DNA from: Niastella soli
Lineage (GTDB): Bacteria; Bacteroidota; Bacteroidia; Chitinophagales; Chitinophagaceae
Length of the DNA: 64,000 nucleotides
Assembly: GCF_017742245.1 (NCBI RefSeq)
Contig: NZ_JAGHKO010000001.1
Span: 1,951,061-2,015,060 of the forward strand
Direction: 5' to 3'
Shown one piece after another: positions 25,248-33,918 of this stretch. Numbering within the stretch: the first letter of the stretch is position 1; each line of letters starts with the position of its first letter. The notes beneath the pieces were generated by a model that did no database searches, was not told the DNA's origin, and worked only from the letters and a program-made list of their open reading frames with translations. The position numbers and the translations under genes are program-made.

Positions 25248-26627
25248 ATGAAGAAGAAAAAATTATTGTGGATCTTTCTTGGCCTTGTGGTACTGGTGAT
25301 TGGGCTGGTGGGACTAAAAAGCGCCGGCGTGATTGGTAAAGACGAAGGCTTGAAAGTGGCCACCGAAAAAGTCGAACGCCGCAATATAACCGAAACCGTT
25401 AATGCCAGCGGAAAAATATATCCCGAAATAGAAGTAAAGGTAAGCCCTGACGTTTCTGGTGAAATAACCGTGCTGCAGGTGAAAGAGGGCGACAGTGTTC
25501 GCAAGGGTCAGGTGCTGGCAAAGATCTATCCCGATATTTATTCCAGCCAGCGTAACCAGGCTGCTGCCGAAGTAAACCGTCAGCAGGCATTGGTGGATAA
25601 CAGCAAGGCGCAGCTGGAAAGTCTTAAGTCTGCGCTCGATCTGGCAAAAAGTACCTACGATCGTCAAAAGAAGTTACTGGCCGATAAGATCATCAGTAAT
25701 GCAGAATTTGAACAGGCAGAAAACAGCTTGCGTACCGCACAGGCCAATTATAATGCGGCATTACAAAGCATTCGCAGCGGACAGGCAGGCATAGCCAGTT
25801 ATCAGGCCAGCCTGGAAAGGGCCAGTAAAGACCTCAGCCGTACGGTAGTGTTATCGCCCATGAGCGGGGTAGTATCGTTACTGAATGTAAAGGCCGGTGA
25901 AAGAGTAGTAGGTAATTCCATGATGGCCGGTACCGAAATGATGCGCATTGCCGATATGAGCATTATTGAAGTACAGGTTGACGTAGGTGAGAACGATATC
26001 CCAAAAGTAAAACTCGGCGATTCTGCATTGGTAGAAGTAGATGCTTACAATAACCGGAAATTCAAAGGCCTTGTTACCCAAATTGCCAGCAGTAATACTA
26101 CGGCCGGGACCGGTTCTGCCGCCACCTCTTCAAATGATGTAACCAATTATAAAGTACACATCAGGCTATTACGCGAATCGTACCAGGACCTGTTCGATCC
26201 GGCAAGACCCAGGAACTGGCCTTTCCGCCCCGGTATGAATGCCAGCGCCGATATTCAAACCAGAACAAAGAACAATGTCCTGGCCGCCAACATCAATGCG
26301 GTGAGCACCCGCGAAAAAGGTACCGATAAAGTGGTTGGGGAAGACAAAGACAAGGATAAAGCCAAAGAGAACAATTCGCAAAAAGAAGAAAAGACTGCTT
26401 CTACCGATCTGGATGAAGTAGTGTTCGTGATGCAAAAAGATGGCACCGTGAAAAAGGTAGTAGTGAAAACCGGTATTCAGGATATCAACAATATTGAAGT
26501 AACGGAAGGACTGAAAGCTGGCGATGAAATTGTAGTGGCACCATATAACGTTATCAGTAAAACTTTAAAAGATGGTACCAAGGTAAAAGTGGTACCTAAG
26601 GATAAATTATTCGAGGTGAAGAAATAA
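25248..26627 (+). CDS. Periplasmic adaptor subunit (HlyD/MacA family)
   Basis: One N-terminal membrane anchor (LLWIFLGLVVLVIGLVGL) precedes a biotinyl-lipoyl half (VKVSPDVSGEITVLQVKEGD), a long coiled-coil hairpin (about residues 95-205) and barrel domains. A charged, low-complexity insert (DKDKDKAKENNSQKEEK) sits near residue 375. The protein bridges an inner membrane pump and the TolC channel encoded upstream. No MacB or RND pump gene follows: the gene runs into a terminator, so the pump must be encoded elsewhere. Confidence 0.9.
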   Translation: MKKKKLLWIFLGLVVLVIGLVGLKSAGVIGKDEGLKVATEKVERRNITETVNASGKIYPEIEVKVSPDVSGEITVLQVKEGDSVRKGQVLAKIYPDIYSSQRNQAAAEVNRQQALVDNSKAQLESLKSALDLAKSTYDRQKKLLADKIISNAEFEQAENSLRTAQANYNAALQSIRSGQAGIASYQASLERASKDLSRTVVLSPMSGVVSLLNVKAGERVVGNSMMAGTEMMRIADMSIIEVQVDVGENDIPKVKLGDSALVEVDAYNNRKFKGLVTQIASSNTTAGTGSAATSSNDVTNYKVHIRLLRESYQDLFDPARPRNWPFRPGMNASADIQTRTKNNVLAANINAVSTREKGTDKVVGEDKDKDKAKENNSQKEEKTASTDLDEVVFVMQKDGTVKKVVVKTGIQDINNIEVTEGLKAGDEIVVAPYNVISKTLKDGTKVKVVPKDKLFEVKK

Positions 26628-26661
26628 TTGACGTGGGTGACTGAAAAAACGAAGTAGGAAG

Positions 26662-26708
26662 TACGAGGTAAGAAAATTTATTAAATTTCTTACCTCGTAT
26701 TTTTTTTG
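26662..26708 (+). terminator. Terminator after tolC-adaptor operon
   Basis: A 14-bp perfect stem, TACGAGGTAAGAAA (26662-26675) and its complement (26686-26699), is followed by TATTTTTTTT. Confidence 0.85.
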
Positions 26709-26709
26709 C

Positions 26710-26744
26710 CTCCTCCTACCTCTTACTTCCTACTTCTTACTTCA
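26710..26744. repeat. Heptamer array of TACTTCC type
   Basis: Consecutive 7-mers CTCCTCC, TACCTCT, TACTTCC, TACTTCT, TACTTCA follow the terminator. The same unit recurs at 41374-41422. Confidence 0.6.
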
Positions 26745-26818
26745 GCCTTTTGGCCCTTCAGATTTCCTACATCAGACTTCCGCTATCAATTCTTACATTT
26801 GGGCGAAATAAGAATTAC

Positions 26819-27856
26819 ATGCAATTGGGAATATTAGGCAGTGGGAGCTGGGCAACAGCATTGGCGAAGATTTGTACAGACAACAAACAATCCATAAACT
26901 GGTGTGTACGGTCAGAGGAGATTGTGACCCATATGCAACAAAGGCATCACAATCCCGGTTATTTAAGCTCTGTATATTTTGATACCAACCTGGTGAAACT
27001 AAGTACTGATATTGCCGGTACAATTGCCGCCAGTGATTGCATTCTGATAGCTACTCCTTCAGCCTATGTTACCGCTACACTGAGTAATTTACCTGCAAAT
27101 GCCTTCGAAGGAAAAAAAGTGATCTCGGCCGTAAAAGGTATCCTGCCCGATAATAACTTATTGTTGAACGAACACCTGAACAAGGCATTTAACCTGCCCC
27201 TGTCAGATTATTTCACGGTAATGGGCCCCTGCCATGCAGAAGAAGTAGCCTCGGAGAAATTATCCTACCTCACGTTTTCGGGCATCGATGTGGCCGTGGC
27301 AGAGAAGATTGCTGCCTGCTTTACCACACCTTATCTTAATACGGTTGTTAACCCTGATGTGTATGGCGTGCAATATGCCGCCGTACTGAAAAATATCTAC
27401 GCCCTGGGCGCGGGTATTGCCCACGGCTTGGAATATGGCGATAATTTTTTAAGTGTGCTTATTGCCAACTGTGCCGATGAAATGGCCGGTTTTTTGAAAA
27501 AAGTAGGCATCCAGCATATTGAAGTGGGCGTGCATGATGGCGAAGACCCCATAACACACCGCAAAACACCCAACTACTCCTCCTCAGTATACCTCGGTGA
27601 CCTGCTGGTGACCTGTTATTCGTTATACAGTCGTAACCGAACTTTTGGTAATATGATCGGTAAGGGCTATTCGGTTCGCGCTACACAACTCGAAATGAAC
27701 ATGGTGGCCGAAGGGTATAATGCCAGTAAATGTATTTACCTGGTTAATCAACAAATTGGGGCCGAAATGCCCATAGCCGAAACCGTTTACCGCATTTTAT
27801 GGGAAAATGTTAAACCACGCAAGGGCTTTAATCTTGTGGAGAAAACGCTGGTCTAA
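26819..27856 (+). CDS. gpsA: NAD(P)H-dependent glycerol-3-phosphate dehydrogenase
   Basis: A Rossmann start GILGSGSWATALA at residues 4-16 and the catalytic-domain blocks AVKGI, GPCHAEEVA (Lys/Glu region), AVLKNIYALGAGIAHGL with the catalytic Lys, and a C-terminal VAEGYNASK identify GpsA. It reduces dihydroxyacetone phosphate to sn-glycerol 3-phosphate for phospholipid synthesis. ATG 26819 places the Rossmann loop in its usual position; the longer frame from 26750 runs into repeat DNA. TACATTTG at 26794-26801 is a possible -7 element. Confidence 0.93.
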   Translation: MQLGILGSGSWATALAKICTDNKQSINWCVRSEEIVTHMQQRHHNPGYLSSVYFDTNLVKLSTDIAGTIAASDCILIATPSAYVTATLSNLPANAFEGKKVISAVKGILPDNNLLLNEHLNKAFNLPLSDYFTVMGPCHAEEVASEKLSYLTFSGIDVAVAEKIAACFTTPYLNTVVNPDVYGVQYAAVLKNIYALGAGIAHGLEYGDNFLSVLIANCADEMAGFLKKVGIQHIEVGVHDGEDPITHRKTPNYSSSVYLGDLLVTCYSLYSRNRTFGNMIGKGYSVRATQLEMNMVAEGYNASKCIYLVNQQIGAEMPIAETVYRILWENVKPRKGFNLVEKTLV

Positions 27857-27920
27857 TTACAAACATTATTATTGACCTGGTTGTAATATTTACAGCCATT
27901 TGACGACTAATACTTGAATT

Positions 27921-28031
27921 ATGCCTTTCTCTTTAGGACCATATGGAATTACTGCAATGCTGGTGCTGGCCGGTATTGTGATCATCAATGAGGTGATCAA
28001 ATTCGTAAAAAAAGACCATCATTCGGCCTAA
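27921..28031 (+). CDS. Small membrane peptide, 36 aa
   Basis: An ATG-started frame of 36 residues begins MPFSLGPYGITAMLVLAGIV and ends in the charged tail KFVKKDHH before two alanine/serine residues. It contains one hydrophobic helix (about residues 8-24). The frame is bracketed by the gpsA 3' end and by a terminator at 28061, which supports a real transcript. I do not recognise a function. It is shorter than usual gene-calling limits. Confidence 0.55.
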   Translation: MPFSLGPYGITAMLVLAGIVIINEVIKFVKKDHHSA

Positions 28032-28060
28032 AACAGGCGTAACATATTGATTCTCTCTAT

Positions 28061-28088
28061 AAGCCTCCGACATGTCGGGGGCTTTTTT
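28061..28088 (+). terminator. Terminator after the 36-aa peptide gene
   Basis: AAGCCTCCGACATGTCGGGGGCTT forms a strong palindromic hairpin followed by TTTTTT. Confidence 0.85.
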
Positions 28089-28127
28089 ATGTCTTTTACT
28101 TTGCTGATAATGAGACCATTGCAGAGG

Positions 28128-28385
28128 CTTGTTCGGGATTTGTTCGGGTCTCTCTAAGGGAAACACCCTGTTTTCTTCGGGATAAGCCGAACAAATGCCG
28201 AACAAGATCTGGTGCAGACCCCGGGCAGACCCGAAGAAATAGTTGCCCTGCCAAACTAAAAGCAAGTGACAGGTTGTGGCTTAATGGTGCTAAAATGGTG
28301 GGGAAATGGTAGCATAATGGTGGTTTACTTGTCTGGGTATTCTCTGGATATACTCTGGAGATGCTCTGGATATACTCTGGAGACT
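28128..28385. repeat. Structured intergenic DNA: 20-bp inverted repeat and 22-bp tandem repeat
   Basis: The region 28089-28460 has no gene. It contains a 20-bp inverted repeat with one mismatch (28128-28147 and 28187-28206), built from two GTTCGGG-type units, with inner alternatives such as AGGG/CCCT and TTCGG/CCGAA. Farther right a 22-bp unit starting CTCTGGATATACTCTGGA is repeated head to tail at 28342-28363 and 28364-28385. ATGGTNG-rich sequence lies between them. Confidence 0.6.
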
Positions 28386-28460
28386 CTAGTCATGTGACCA
28401 TTCCCTTACCACTATCAGACAACTTCCTGACCACTCCCAGACAACTCCGCTACAATTCAC

Positions 28461-29594
28461 CTACAACTCTGCTGCAAAGAATAGCTCTGCCGCTATCCCA
28501 TCGGCAAACAGCTTTCCTTCATTGGTCAGTTGGAGGTGATTATTATAGAAACGCATTTTACCGCTGTCGATAAAAGGCTGACTGGCCCGTTGTAGCTGGT
28601 TGGCCTCTCTTTCGCCAAACCGGGCCACCACCCAGGCTATATCCAGCCCCTCAATGGTGCGGAGAGAGGTCATAATGTATTCGTTTAACCGTTGGGTATC
28701 GGTAAGCGTTTCCAGCTCAAAGGGAACTTTGTCTTCATTCAATGACTTTATATACAGCGCATTGTTGGCAATGTTCCATTGGCGGGATTCTCCATTAAAA
28801 GAATGAGCGGAAGGGCCTAAACCCAGGTAAGAAGCGCCTTGCCAGTAAGAGCTGTTATGGCGGCTGCGTTTACCGGGCAGGGCAAAATTCGAGATCTCAT
28901 AATGCTCATAGCCGGCCTGCTGCAGCCAGTCCATCAGTAATACAAACTGGCGGGCCTGGTCCTCGGTATTTACATCCGTTGTTTTGTGTTTATTGATCAT
29001 GGAGGCCAGGGCGGTGCCCGGTTCTACAGTCAATGCATAACAGCTAATATGTGGAATACCTAACGCAATGGCCTGTTGCACATTGTATTGCCATTTGTCA
29101 TCAGGCAGGGTAGGACCGCCGTAAATGAGATCCATGGTCATATTATCGAAGTACTGCCGGGCCAGTTTCAAATTGTTGATGGCCTGTTGGGCGGTATGCG
29201 CCCGGTTCATCCAGCGCAGGTCTTCTTCAAAAAATGACTGTACCCCAATACTTAACCGGTTAATACCAAGCTGTTTCCACTGCTGCAGCTGTTGTTCAGT
29301 AATGTCGTCGGGATTGGCTTCCAGCGTGATCTCGGCATTGGCCGCCACCTTAAATTGCTGGTGAAGGGCTTGCAGAATAGCCGCCAGCTGGTCTTGGGAA
29401 AGCAGGGAAGGCGTGCCGCCGCCGAAATAAATAGTGTTCACCGGTTCCGGGGGCAGATAGTTCTTTTGCAGCCTTATTTCTTTCAATAAAGCCTCCACAA
29501 ATTCGTTCTGTAGCTTCAATGTGGTGGAGAAATGAAAGTTACAATAATGACAGGCCTGCCTGCAAAATGGGATATGTATATAAATGCCTGCCAT
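28461..29594 (-). CDS. hemW: Radical SAM heme chaperone HemW
   Basis: The radical SAM motif CRQACHYC (Cys11, Cys15, Cys18) follows the start YIHIPF, and the blocks YFGGGTPS, LEANPDDI and GVQSF are typical of the HemW/HemN family. Lack of the extra N-terminal cysteine region of true oxygen-independent coproporphyrinogen oxidase points to HemW, a heme-transfer protein. Length 377 fits HemW. It is divergent from the BamA-like gene, 46 bp away. Confidence 0.92.
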   Translation of the reverse strand: MAGIYIHIPFCRQACHYCNFHFSTTLKLQNEFVEALLKEIRLQKNYLPPEPVNTIYFGGGTPSLLSQDQLAAILQALHQQFKVAANAEITLEANPDDITEQQLQQWKQLGINRLSIGVQSFFEEDLRWMNRAHTAQQAINNLKLARQYFDNMTMDLIYGGPTLPDDKWQYNVQQAIALGIPHISCYALTVEPGTALASMINKHKTTDVNTEDQARQFVLLMDWLQQAGYEHYEISNFALPGKRSRHNSSYWQGASYLGLGPSAHSFNGESRQWNIANNALYIKSLNEDKVPFELETLTDTQRLNEYIMTSLRTIEGLDIAWVVARFGEREANQLQRASQPFIDSGKMRFYNNHLQLTNEGKLFADGIAAELFFAAEL

Positions 29595-29640
29595 TGTATT
29601 CCGTATTTTTATTCGAATATTACAGTTTAATTGACGTAGG

Positions 29641-31449
29641 ATGTTCCGGACTGCAAAGGTAGTTGTATATAACTTTATACGATGTGGGGTAGCGCTTGCC
29701 TTTTGGCTGGTTCTTCCCTTTTTGCTACCTGCACAATACCAGTTACAAATAAAAGCGATCGATAAAGACTCCGCTTTTATTTATTCCACCCTGCGTTTAG
29801 AGTATAATTTCAAAAATAAGGAGCTGGCAAGCGAGTATGTAAACAAGCTGCCCGATCTGTTGCAATCAAAGGGCTATCCCGCCGCTTCCATCGACACCGC
29901 TTTTTATGACGTTGACCGGGCTGTATGTTCACTGTATGTGGGGGAAACCTTTCAATGGGCCCGGTTGCATGTAGATTCCGCCGACAAAAAATTGCTCGAT
30001 GTCATAAACGGGAATGCAAAAAGCCAGGCATTTAGTTTTAACCAGGTGCTGGCCACTCAGCAGAAACTGCTCGATTACCTGGAGAATAATGGCTACCCGT
30101 TTGCAAAAATTAAACTCGACAGCATCACCCTTGTTAACCAGCAACTGGAAGCCTACCTGAACATCAATAAGGGGCCGCTTTACAAGATAGATAGCATTCG
30201 CAACGCTGGCACTGCCAGCATCTCCTCCACCTTTTTACAACGCTACCTGGGCATTATGAATGGCAGTTTTTATAAAAAGGAAAAGTTGATGGCCGTCAGC
30301 AAAAAGCTCAACGACCTGGGGTATGTGGAAGAAAAACAAGCCTGGAACCTGACCATGCTGGGAACTGGTTCCATCCTGAATGTATACCTGGCGCCCAAAC
30401 GCAGCAGCCAGATCAATGTATTGGTGGGTTTTCTGCCTTCCAGCACGCAAACAGAGAACAATAAACTGCAGGTGACTGGTGAGGCTACCATTAATTTAAA
30501 GAACTCGCTGGGTAATGGGGAGACCATCGGCCTTAACTGGCAACAGTTACAGGTAAAATCGCCCCGGCTCGATCTGGTGTTTCAGCAACCTTACCTGTTT
30601 GGCTCGCCCTTTGGGATGAACGCCAGTTTTAACCTGTTCAAAAAAGATTCCTCCTATGTTAACATAAATATGCAGGCCGGGGCGCAGTATGCCGTGTCGG
30701 CCAGTCAGGGGGGAAACGTATTCATTCAAAGTTTCCAAACCAACGTACTGACACTGGATACCTTTGGGATAAAAACCAATCACCTATTGCCCGAGCAGGC
30801 CGATATCCGATCGGTGAACCTGGGTATTAATTACGAATGGTATAATACGGATTACCGGTTCAACCCCCGTCAGGGAAATGAATGGCTGATCAATGTAACG
30901 GCAGGGTCAAAGAAAATAAAAAAGAACCCGGCCATTCTGAATTTGAAGGATGAAAGCAACGCTGACTTTGATTTTAACAGCCTGTATGATACAGTACAAC
31001 TCAACAGTTATCAGTTTAAACTAAAAGGATATATGGCGCATTTTTTTAAACTGACCCGGTTCTCAACCCTTAAAACGGGGATCAATGGCGGGTGGTTTCA
31101 AAGTCCGGCCATATTCAGGAACGAACTTTTTCAAATTGGTGGATATAAATTATTGCGTGGTTTTGATGAAGAGAGCATTTTTGCATCACAATACGCTATT
31201 GGCACCCTGGAGTACCGGTACCTGGTTGGGCGAAACAGCTACCTGAGTTATTTTATTGATGGGGGATGGTCAAAAAATGCGAGCGTGTATGCCCGGTCCA
31301 GTAACTATTATTGGGGTACAGGGTTTGGAATGGCATTTGAAACAAAAGCAGGTATTTTTAATTTGTCGTATGCAGTAGGAAAACGCGACGATACGAAGTT
31401 TAACATGCGACAATCAAAGATCCATATTGGCTACCTTAATTATTTTTGA
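29641..31449 (+). CDS. BamA/TamA-like outer membrane protein (POTRA plus barrel)
   Basis: A hydrophobic leader (LAFWLVLPFLLPAQ) precedes about two POTRA-like repeats (residues 35-260; EYNFKNKELASEYVNKLPDL, then LDYLENNGYPFAKIKLDSI) and an Omp85-type barrel to the C-terminus. The lid-loop region reads YKLLRGFDEESIFASQYA, close to the RGF motif of the superfamily. At 602 residues it is shorter than BamA, so it fits an accessory TamA- or TeOmp85-like protein. It may help insert or export outer membrane or lipid cargo; this is not decidable here. Confidence 0.85.
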   Translation: MFRTAKVVVYNFIRCGVALAFWLVLPFLLPAQYQLQIKAIDKDSAFIYSTLRLEYNFKNKELASEYVNKLPDLLQSKGYPAASIDTAFYDVDRAVCSLYVGETFQWARLHVDSADKKLLDVINGNAKSQAFSFNQVLATQQKLLDYLENNGYPFAKIKLDSITLVNQQLEAYLNINKGPLYKIDSIRNAGTASISSTFLQRYLGIMNGSFYKKEKLMAVSKKLNDLGYVEEKQAWNLTMLGTGSILNVYLAPKRSSQINVLVGFLPSSTQTENNKLQVTGEATINLKNSLGNGETIGLNWQQLQVKSPRLDLVFQQPYLFGSPFGMNASFNLFKKDSSYVNINMQAGAQYAVSASQGGNVFIQSFQTNVLTLDTFGIKTNHLLPEQADIRSVNLGINYEWYNTDYRFNPRQGNEWLINVTAGSKKIKKNPAILNLKDESNADFDFNSLYDTVQLNSYQFKLKGYMAHFFKLTRFSTLKTGINGGWFQSPAIFRNELFQIGGYKLLRGFDEESIFASQYAIGTLEYRYLVGRNSYLSYFIDGGWSKNASVYARSSNYYWGTGFGMAFETKAGIFNLSYAVGKRDDTKFNMRQSKIHIGYLNYF

Positions 31450-31510
31450 GCATAAATTCATTTCAGGCAATGCCGGCACTACAATATTTTTGCAAACCCA
31501 AAAGTTCCCT

Positions 31511-32566
31511 GTGAAGAAATTCATTCTACTCGCTTTTTGTTGTTGCTTAATGATGGTGTCGCTTGCGCAAGGCGGAAAGGATACTATTCCTCCTGTTAAG
31601 GAACAACGCGACACACCTGTTATTAAAACTGGTATTAAAAGAGATACTGTTGCCAAAATAAAGGCCGATACTGCGCATACGGCTATTGCTCCCCGGCCCG
31701 ATACGGTTGACAGCGTCAGGACCGTGCGTCCGCCCGTTGCGGTAGCCCCTCGTCCCGACACAACGATCCCGGTGGCCAGCGTATTGAAAATGGAGGCTAG
31801 GCCCGAGCCGCAGCCCACCCTTGCTGGTTTTCAAAATGCCCTGCGTAACCATCCTTACTATAACTTTTATGGAAAAGGGGTAAAGATCACCGAACAGCTG
31901 AAAAAGGAAAGCCGGGATGAAAGCATGTTTTACTTTCTGTGCGCATTGCTGTTCTATTTTGGGTTCATCCGCATCGCGTTCCTGAAGTACCTCGACAACC
32001 TTAATACCTTGTTTTTCAGGGTTACTATGCGGCATCAACAGATCCGGGACCAGGTGCTGCAATCGCCATTGCCTTCCTTATTCCTGAATATTCTGTTTAT
32101 TATCTCCACCAGCACATTCCTGAGTTTTGTAGCCGACTATTATAATTTTGTACCGGGTATGAACCGTTGGTTGCTGTTGTTCTATTGCTGTTTGTTGTTG
32201 ACCGCCATTTATTTAGGCAAGTTCATATTGCTAAAAATGCTGGGCTGGATGTTCAACATCAGAACAGCAACAGATACCTATATCTTTATCGTGTTCCTGG
32301 TAAACAAGATGCTGGGGATTTATTTACTGCCGGCTTTATTGTTTATGGCCTTCGCAAAAGGCCAGTTTTTGACAATTTTAATGACTTTGACTTATTTCTT
32401 TATCGTTATATTATTTATTTACCGGTTTATAATAGCGTACAGGCCAGTTAGGAATGAGATTAAACTCTCAAGATTCCATTTTTTTATTTACCTTTGCGCC
32501 TTCGAAATAGCACCCCTTTTATTGATTTACAAGGTGTTATTGATTTTTGTGGAAAGAAGTTATTAA
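31511..32566 (+). CDS. DUF4271 domain membrane protein
   Basis: A signal-like N-terminus (KKFILLAFCCCLMMVSLAQ) and a Pro/Thr/Asp-rich spacer (residues 25-105) lead to a hydrophobic domain with about six or seven helices, the pattern of DUF4271. The likely start is GTG 31511; the longer frame begins in the preceding gene. TATTTTTG at 31485-31492 matches the Bacteroidota -7 element. DUF4271 genes are commonly found next to a hemD-like gene in Bacteroidota, as here. Function unknown. Confidence 0.8.
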   Translation: MKKFILLAFCCCLMMVSLAQGGKDTIPPVKEQRDTPVIKTGIKRDTVAKIKADTAHTAIAPRPDTVDSVRTVRPPVAVAPRPDTTIPVASVLKMEARPEPQPTLAGFQNALRNHPYYNFYGKGVKITEQLKKESRDESMFYFLCALLFYFGFIRIAFLKYLDNLNTLFFRVTMRHQQIRDQVLQSPLPSLFLNILFIISTSTFLSFVADYYNFVPGMNRWLLLFYCCLLLTAIYLGKFILLKMLGWMFNIRTATDTYIFIVFLVNKMLGIYLLPALLFMAFAKGQFLTILMTLTYFFIVILFIYRFIIAYRPVRNEIKLSRFHFFIYLCAFEIAPLLLIYKVLLIFVERSY

Positions 32567-32571
32567 CTTTG
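32540..32571 (+). promoter_or_regulatory. Bacteroidota-type promoter of the hemD-like gene
   Basis: TTG at 32540-32542 and TAACTTTG at 32564-32571 are separated by 21 nt, matching the TTG(-33)/TAnnTTTG(-7) pattern. It lies in the last codons of the DUF4271 gene, about 20 bp before the hemD-like start. Confidence 0.5.
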
Positions 32572-32591
32572 CAAATCCATACGTAGCTAAT

Positions 32592-33389
32592 ATGGTTAAA
32601 AACGGGGCTAAAAATGTAGCAGCAGCTACAAACACCATTAAAAAGATCCTGATTACTCAACCCAGGCCGGAAACCGATAAATCACCGTACTTTGAACTTG
32701 CCAGAAAGTACAGTGTTGAGTTGGACTTCCAGCCATTTATACGCCTTGATGGCATCCCTGCCAAAGAGTTCCGCAAGCAAAAAATAGAAATAGCTAATTA
32801 TACAGCCGTTATATTTACCAGTCGTAACGCTATTGACCATTTCTTTCGCATTTGCGAGGAAATGAAGATCAGTATTTCGCAGGATACCAAGTATTTCTGC
32901 ATTACTGAAGCGGTTGCCCTGTACTTGCAGAAATTTATCTTGTACCGCAAGCGCAAGGTGTTTTACGGAGCAGATAGTACGAACAAGAGTATGTTTGATG
33001 TGATCAACAAACATAAGGAGAACGAGAAATTCCTGTATCCCTGTTCCGAAAACCAGCAGGATAATGAGATTATAAACTGGCTCAAAGCAAACAATTGTGA
33101 ATTTGCCACCCCATTCATGTACCGCACCATCAGCTGCGACGTGAAGGAGTTGTTGACAAAAACTGAATACGACATCATTTGCTTTTTTACACCCAGCGGT
33201 GTAAAAAGCCTTTTCGATAACATCCCGGCCTACCAACAGAATGGCACTCGCATTGGCGCTTTCGGAAGTAATACTTCCCGCGCCGTGGAAGATGCTGGTT
33301 TAACGCTTGATATTAAGGCGCCTGCACCCCAGGCCCCTTCCATGGTAGCTGCGTTGGAGCAATATCTGGCTGCGCACAAGAAGAAGTAG
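32592..33389 (+). CDS. hemD: Uroporphyrinogen-III synthase (HemD-like)
   Basis: The two-lobed HemD pattern is visible: KKILITQPRPETDKSPYFEL, then NYTAVIFTSRNAIDHFF, and in the second lobe FLYPCSENQ, YDIICFFTPSGVKSLFDN and RIGAFGSNTSRAVEDAG. The enzyme closes the tetrapyrrole ring, shared by heme and corrinoid synthesis. ATG 32592 is chosen because the upstream codons overlap a promoter and the DUF4271 gene. Length 265 residues is usual. It ends before a hairpin terminator. Confidence 0.85.
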   Translation: MVKNGAKNVAAATNTIKKILITQPRPETDKSPYFELARKYSVELDFQPFIRLDGIPAKEFRKQKIEIANYTAVIFTSRNAIDHFFRICEEMKISISQDTKYFCITEAVALYLQKFILYRKRKVFYGADSTNKSMFDVINKHKENEKFLYPCSENQQDNEIINWLKANNCEFATPFMYRTISCDVKELLTKTEYDIICFFTPSGVKSLFDNIPAYQQNGTRIGAFGSNTSRAVEDAGLTLDIKAPAPQAPSMVAALEQYLAAHKKK

Positions 33390-33460
33390 GTAGATAGAAG
33401 TTGACCGGGGTGATAAAGGAAGATAAATTGACTATTTAACCAGTTCTATTCAAATAATTA

Positions 33461-33498
33461 GAGGCATCTCGCTAAGTCGAGGTGCCTTTTCTTTTTGG
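33461..33498 (+). terminator. Terminator after hemD
   Basis: A stem of about 10 bp, AGGCATCTCG/CGAGGTGCCT with one G-T pair, is followed by TTTTCTTTTT. Confidence 0.75.
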
Positions 33499-33630
33499 GC
33501 AATTAACGAGACCCTGAGCGAAGTCGAAGGGGGGACCCAGAGACCGAGCATAGTCGAGGGCTCAGTTGATAAGATTAAATAGCGGTATTTCGATAAGGCG
33601 AGGTTCTTTTGCTTTTTGTGGAATTGGGAG

Positions 33631-33817
33631 TTGATAGCGTTGACAGAGCCTGCCCCGCGCGCAGAGTGGAGCCGTAGAAGGCGGATGCGGTATTGCGGTT
33701 TAATGCGACACGCGCAGCGTGGAGCACCCATTGCCCATTGCCCATTGCCCTCTGCCGTCTCCCTTCTGCCGTCTGCCTTCTGCCTTCTGCCTTCTGCTGT
33801 CTGCCGTCTGCCGTCTC
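33631..33817. repeat. Composite intergenic repeat with 13-unit heptamer array
   Basis: The left part TGACAGAGCCTGCCCCGC (33641-33658) and a 22-nt segment at 33705-33726 recur near 44 kb. From 33727 to 33817 there are 13 contiguous 7-mers: CCCATTG three times, CCCTCTG, then CCTTCTG/CCGTCTG variants. Frames that read through this array encode 7-residue repeats on both strands and are not genes. Confidence 0.75.
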
Positions 33818-33918
33818 CCCGCCCCGGCATTGTTTTTTCATTAACTCTTTAATTACTGATTTACCACCATTTTACGGTTAGCTTTTACACTTATATTTGA
33901 AATCCCCTACATTTAAGC

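Noticed and set aside
31547-32062. 171-residue frame on the minus strand
   Set aside because: It is the complement of the DUF4271 gene, whose leader and membrane helices are convincing.
32682-33236. 184-residue minus-strand frame
   Set aside because: It is antisense to the well-supported hemD-like gene.
33575-33841. Open frames on both strands with 7-residue peptide repeats
   Set aside because: They arise because a period-7 DNA array reads as a 7-residue repeat in every frame; there are no start signals or family matches.
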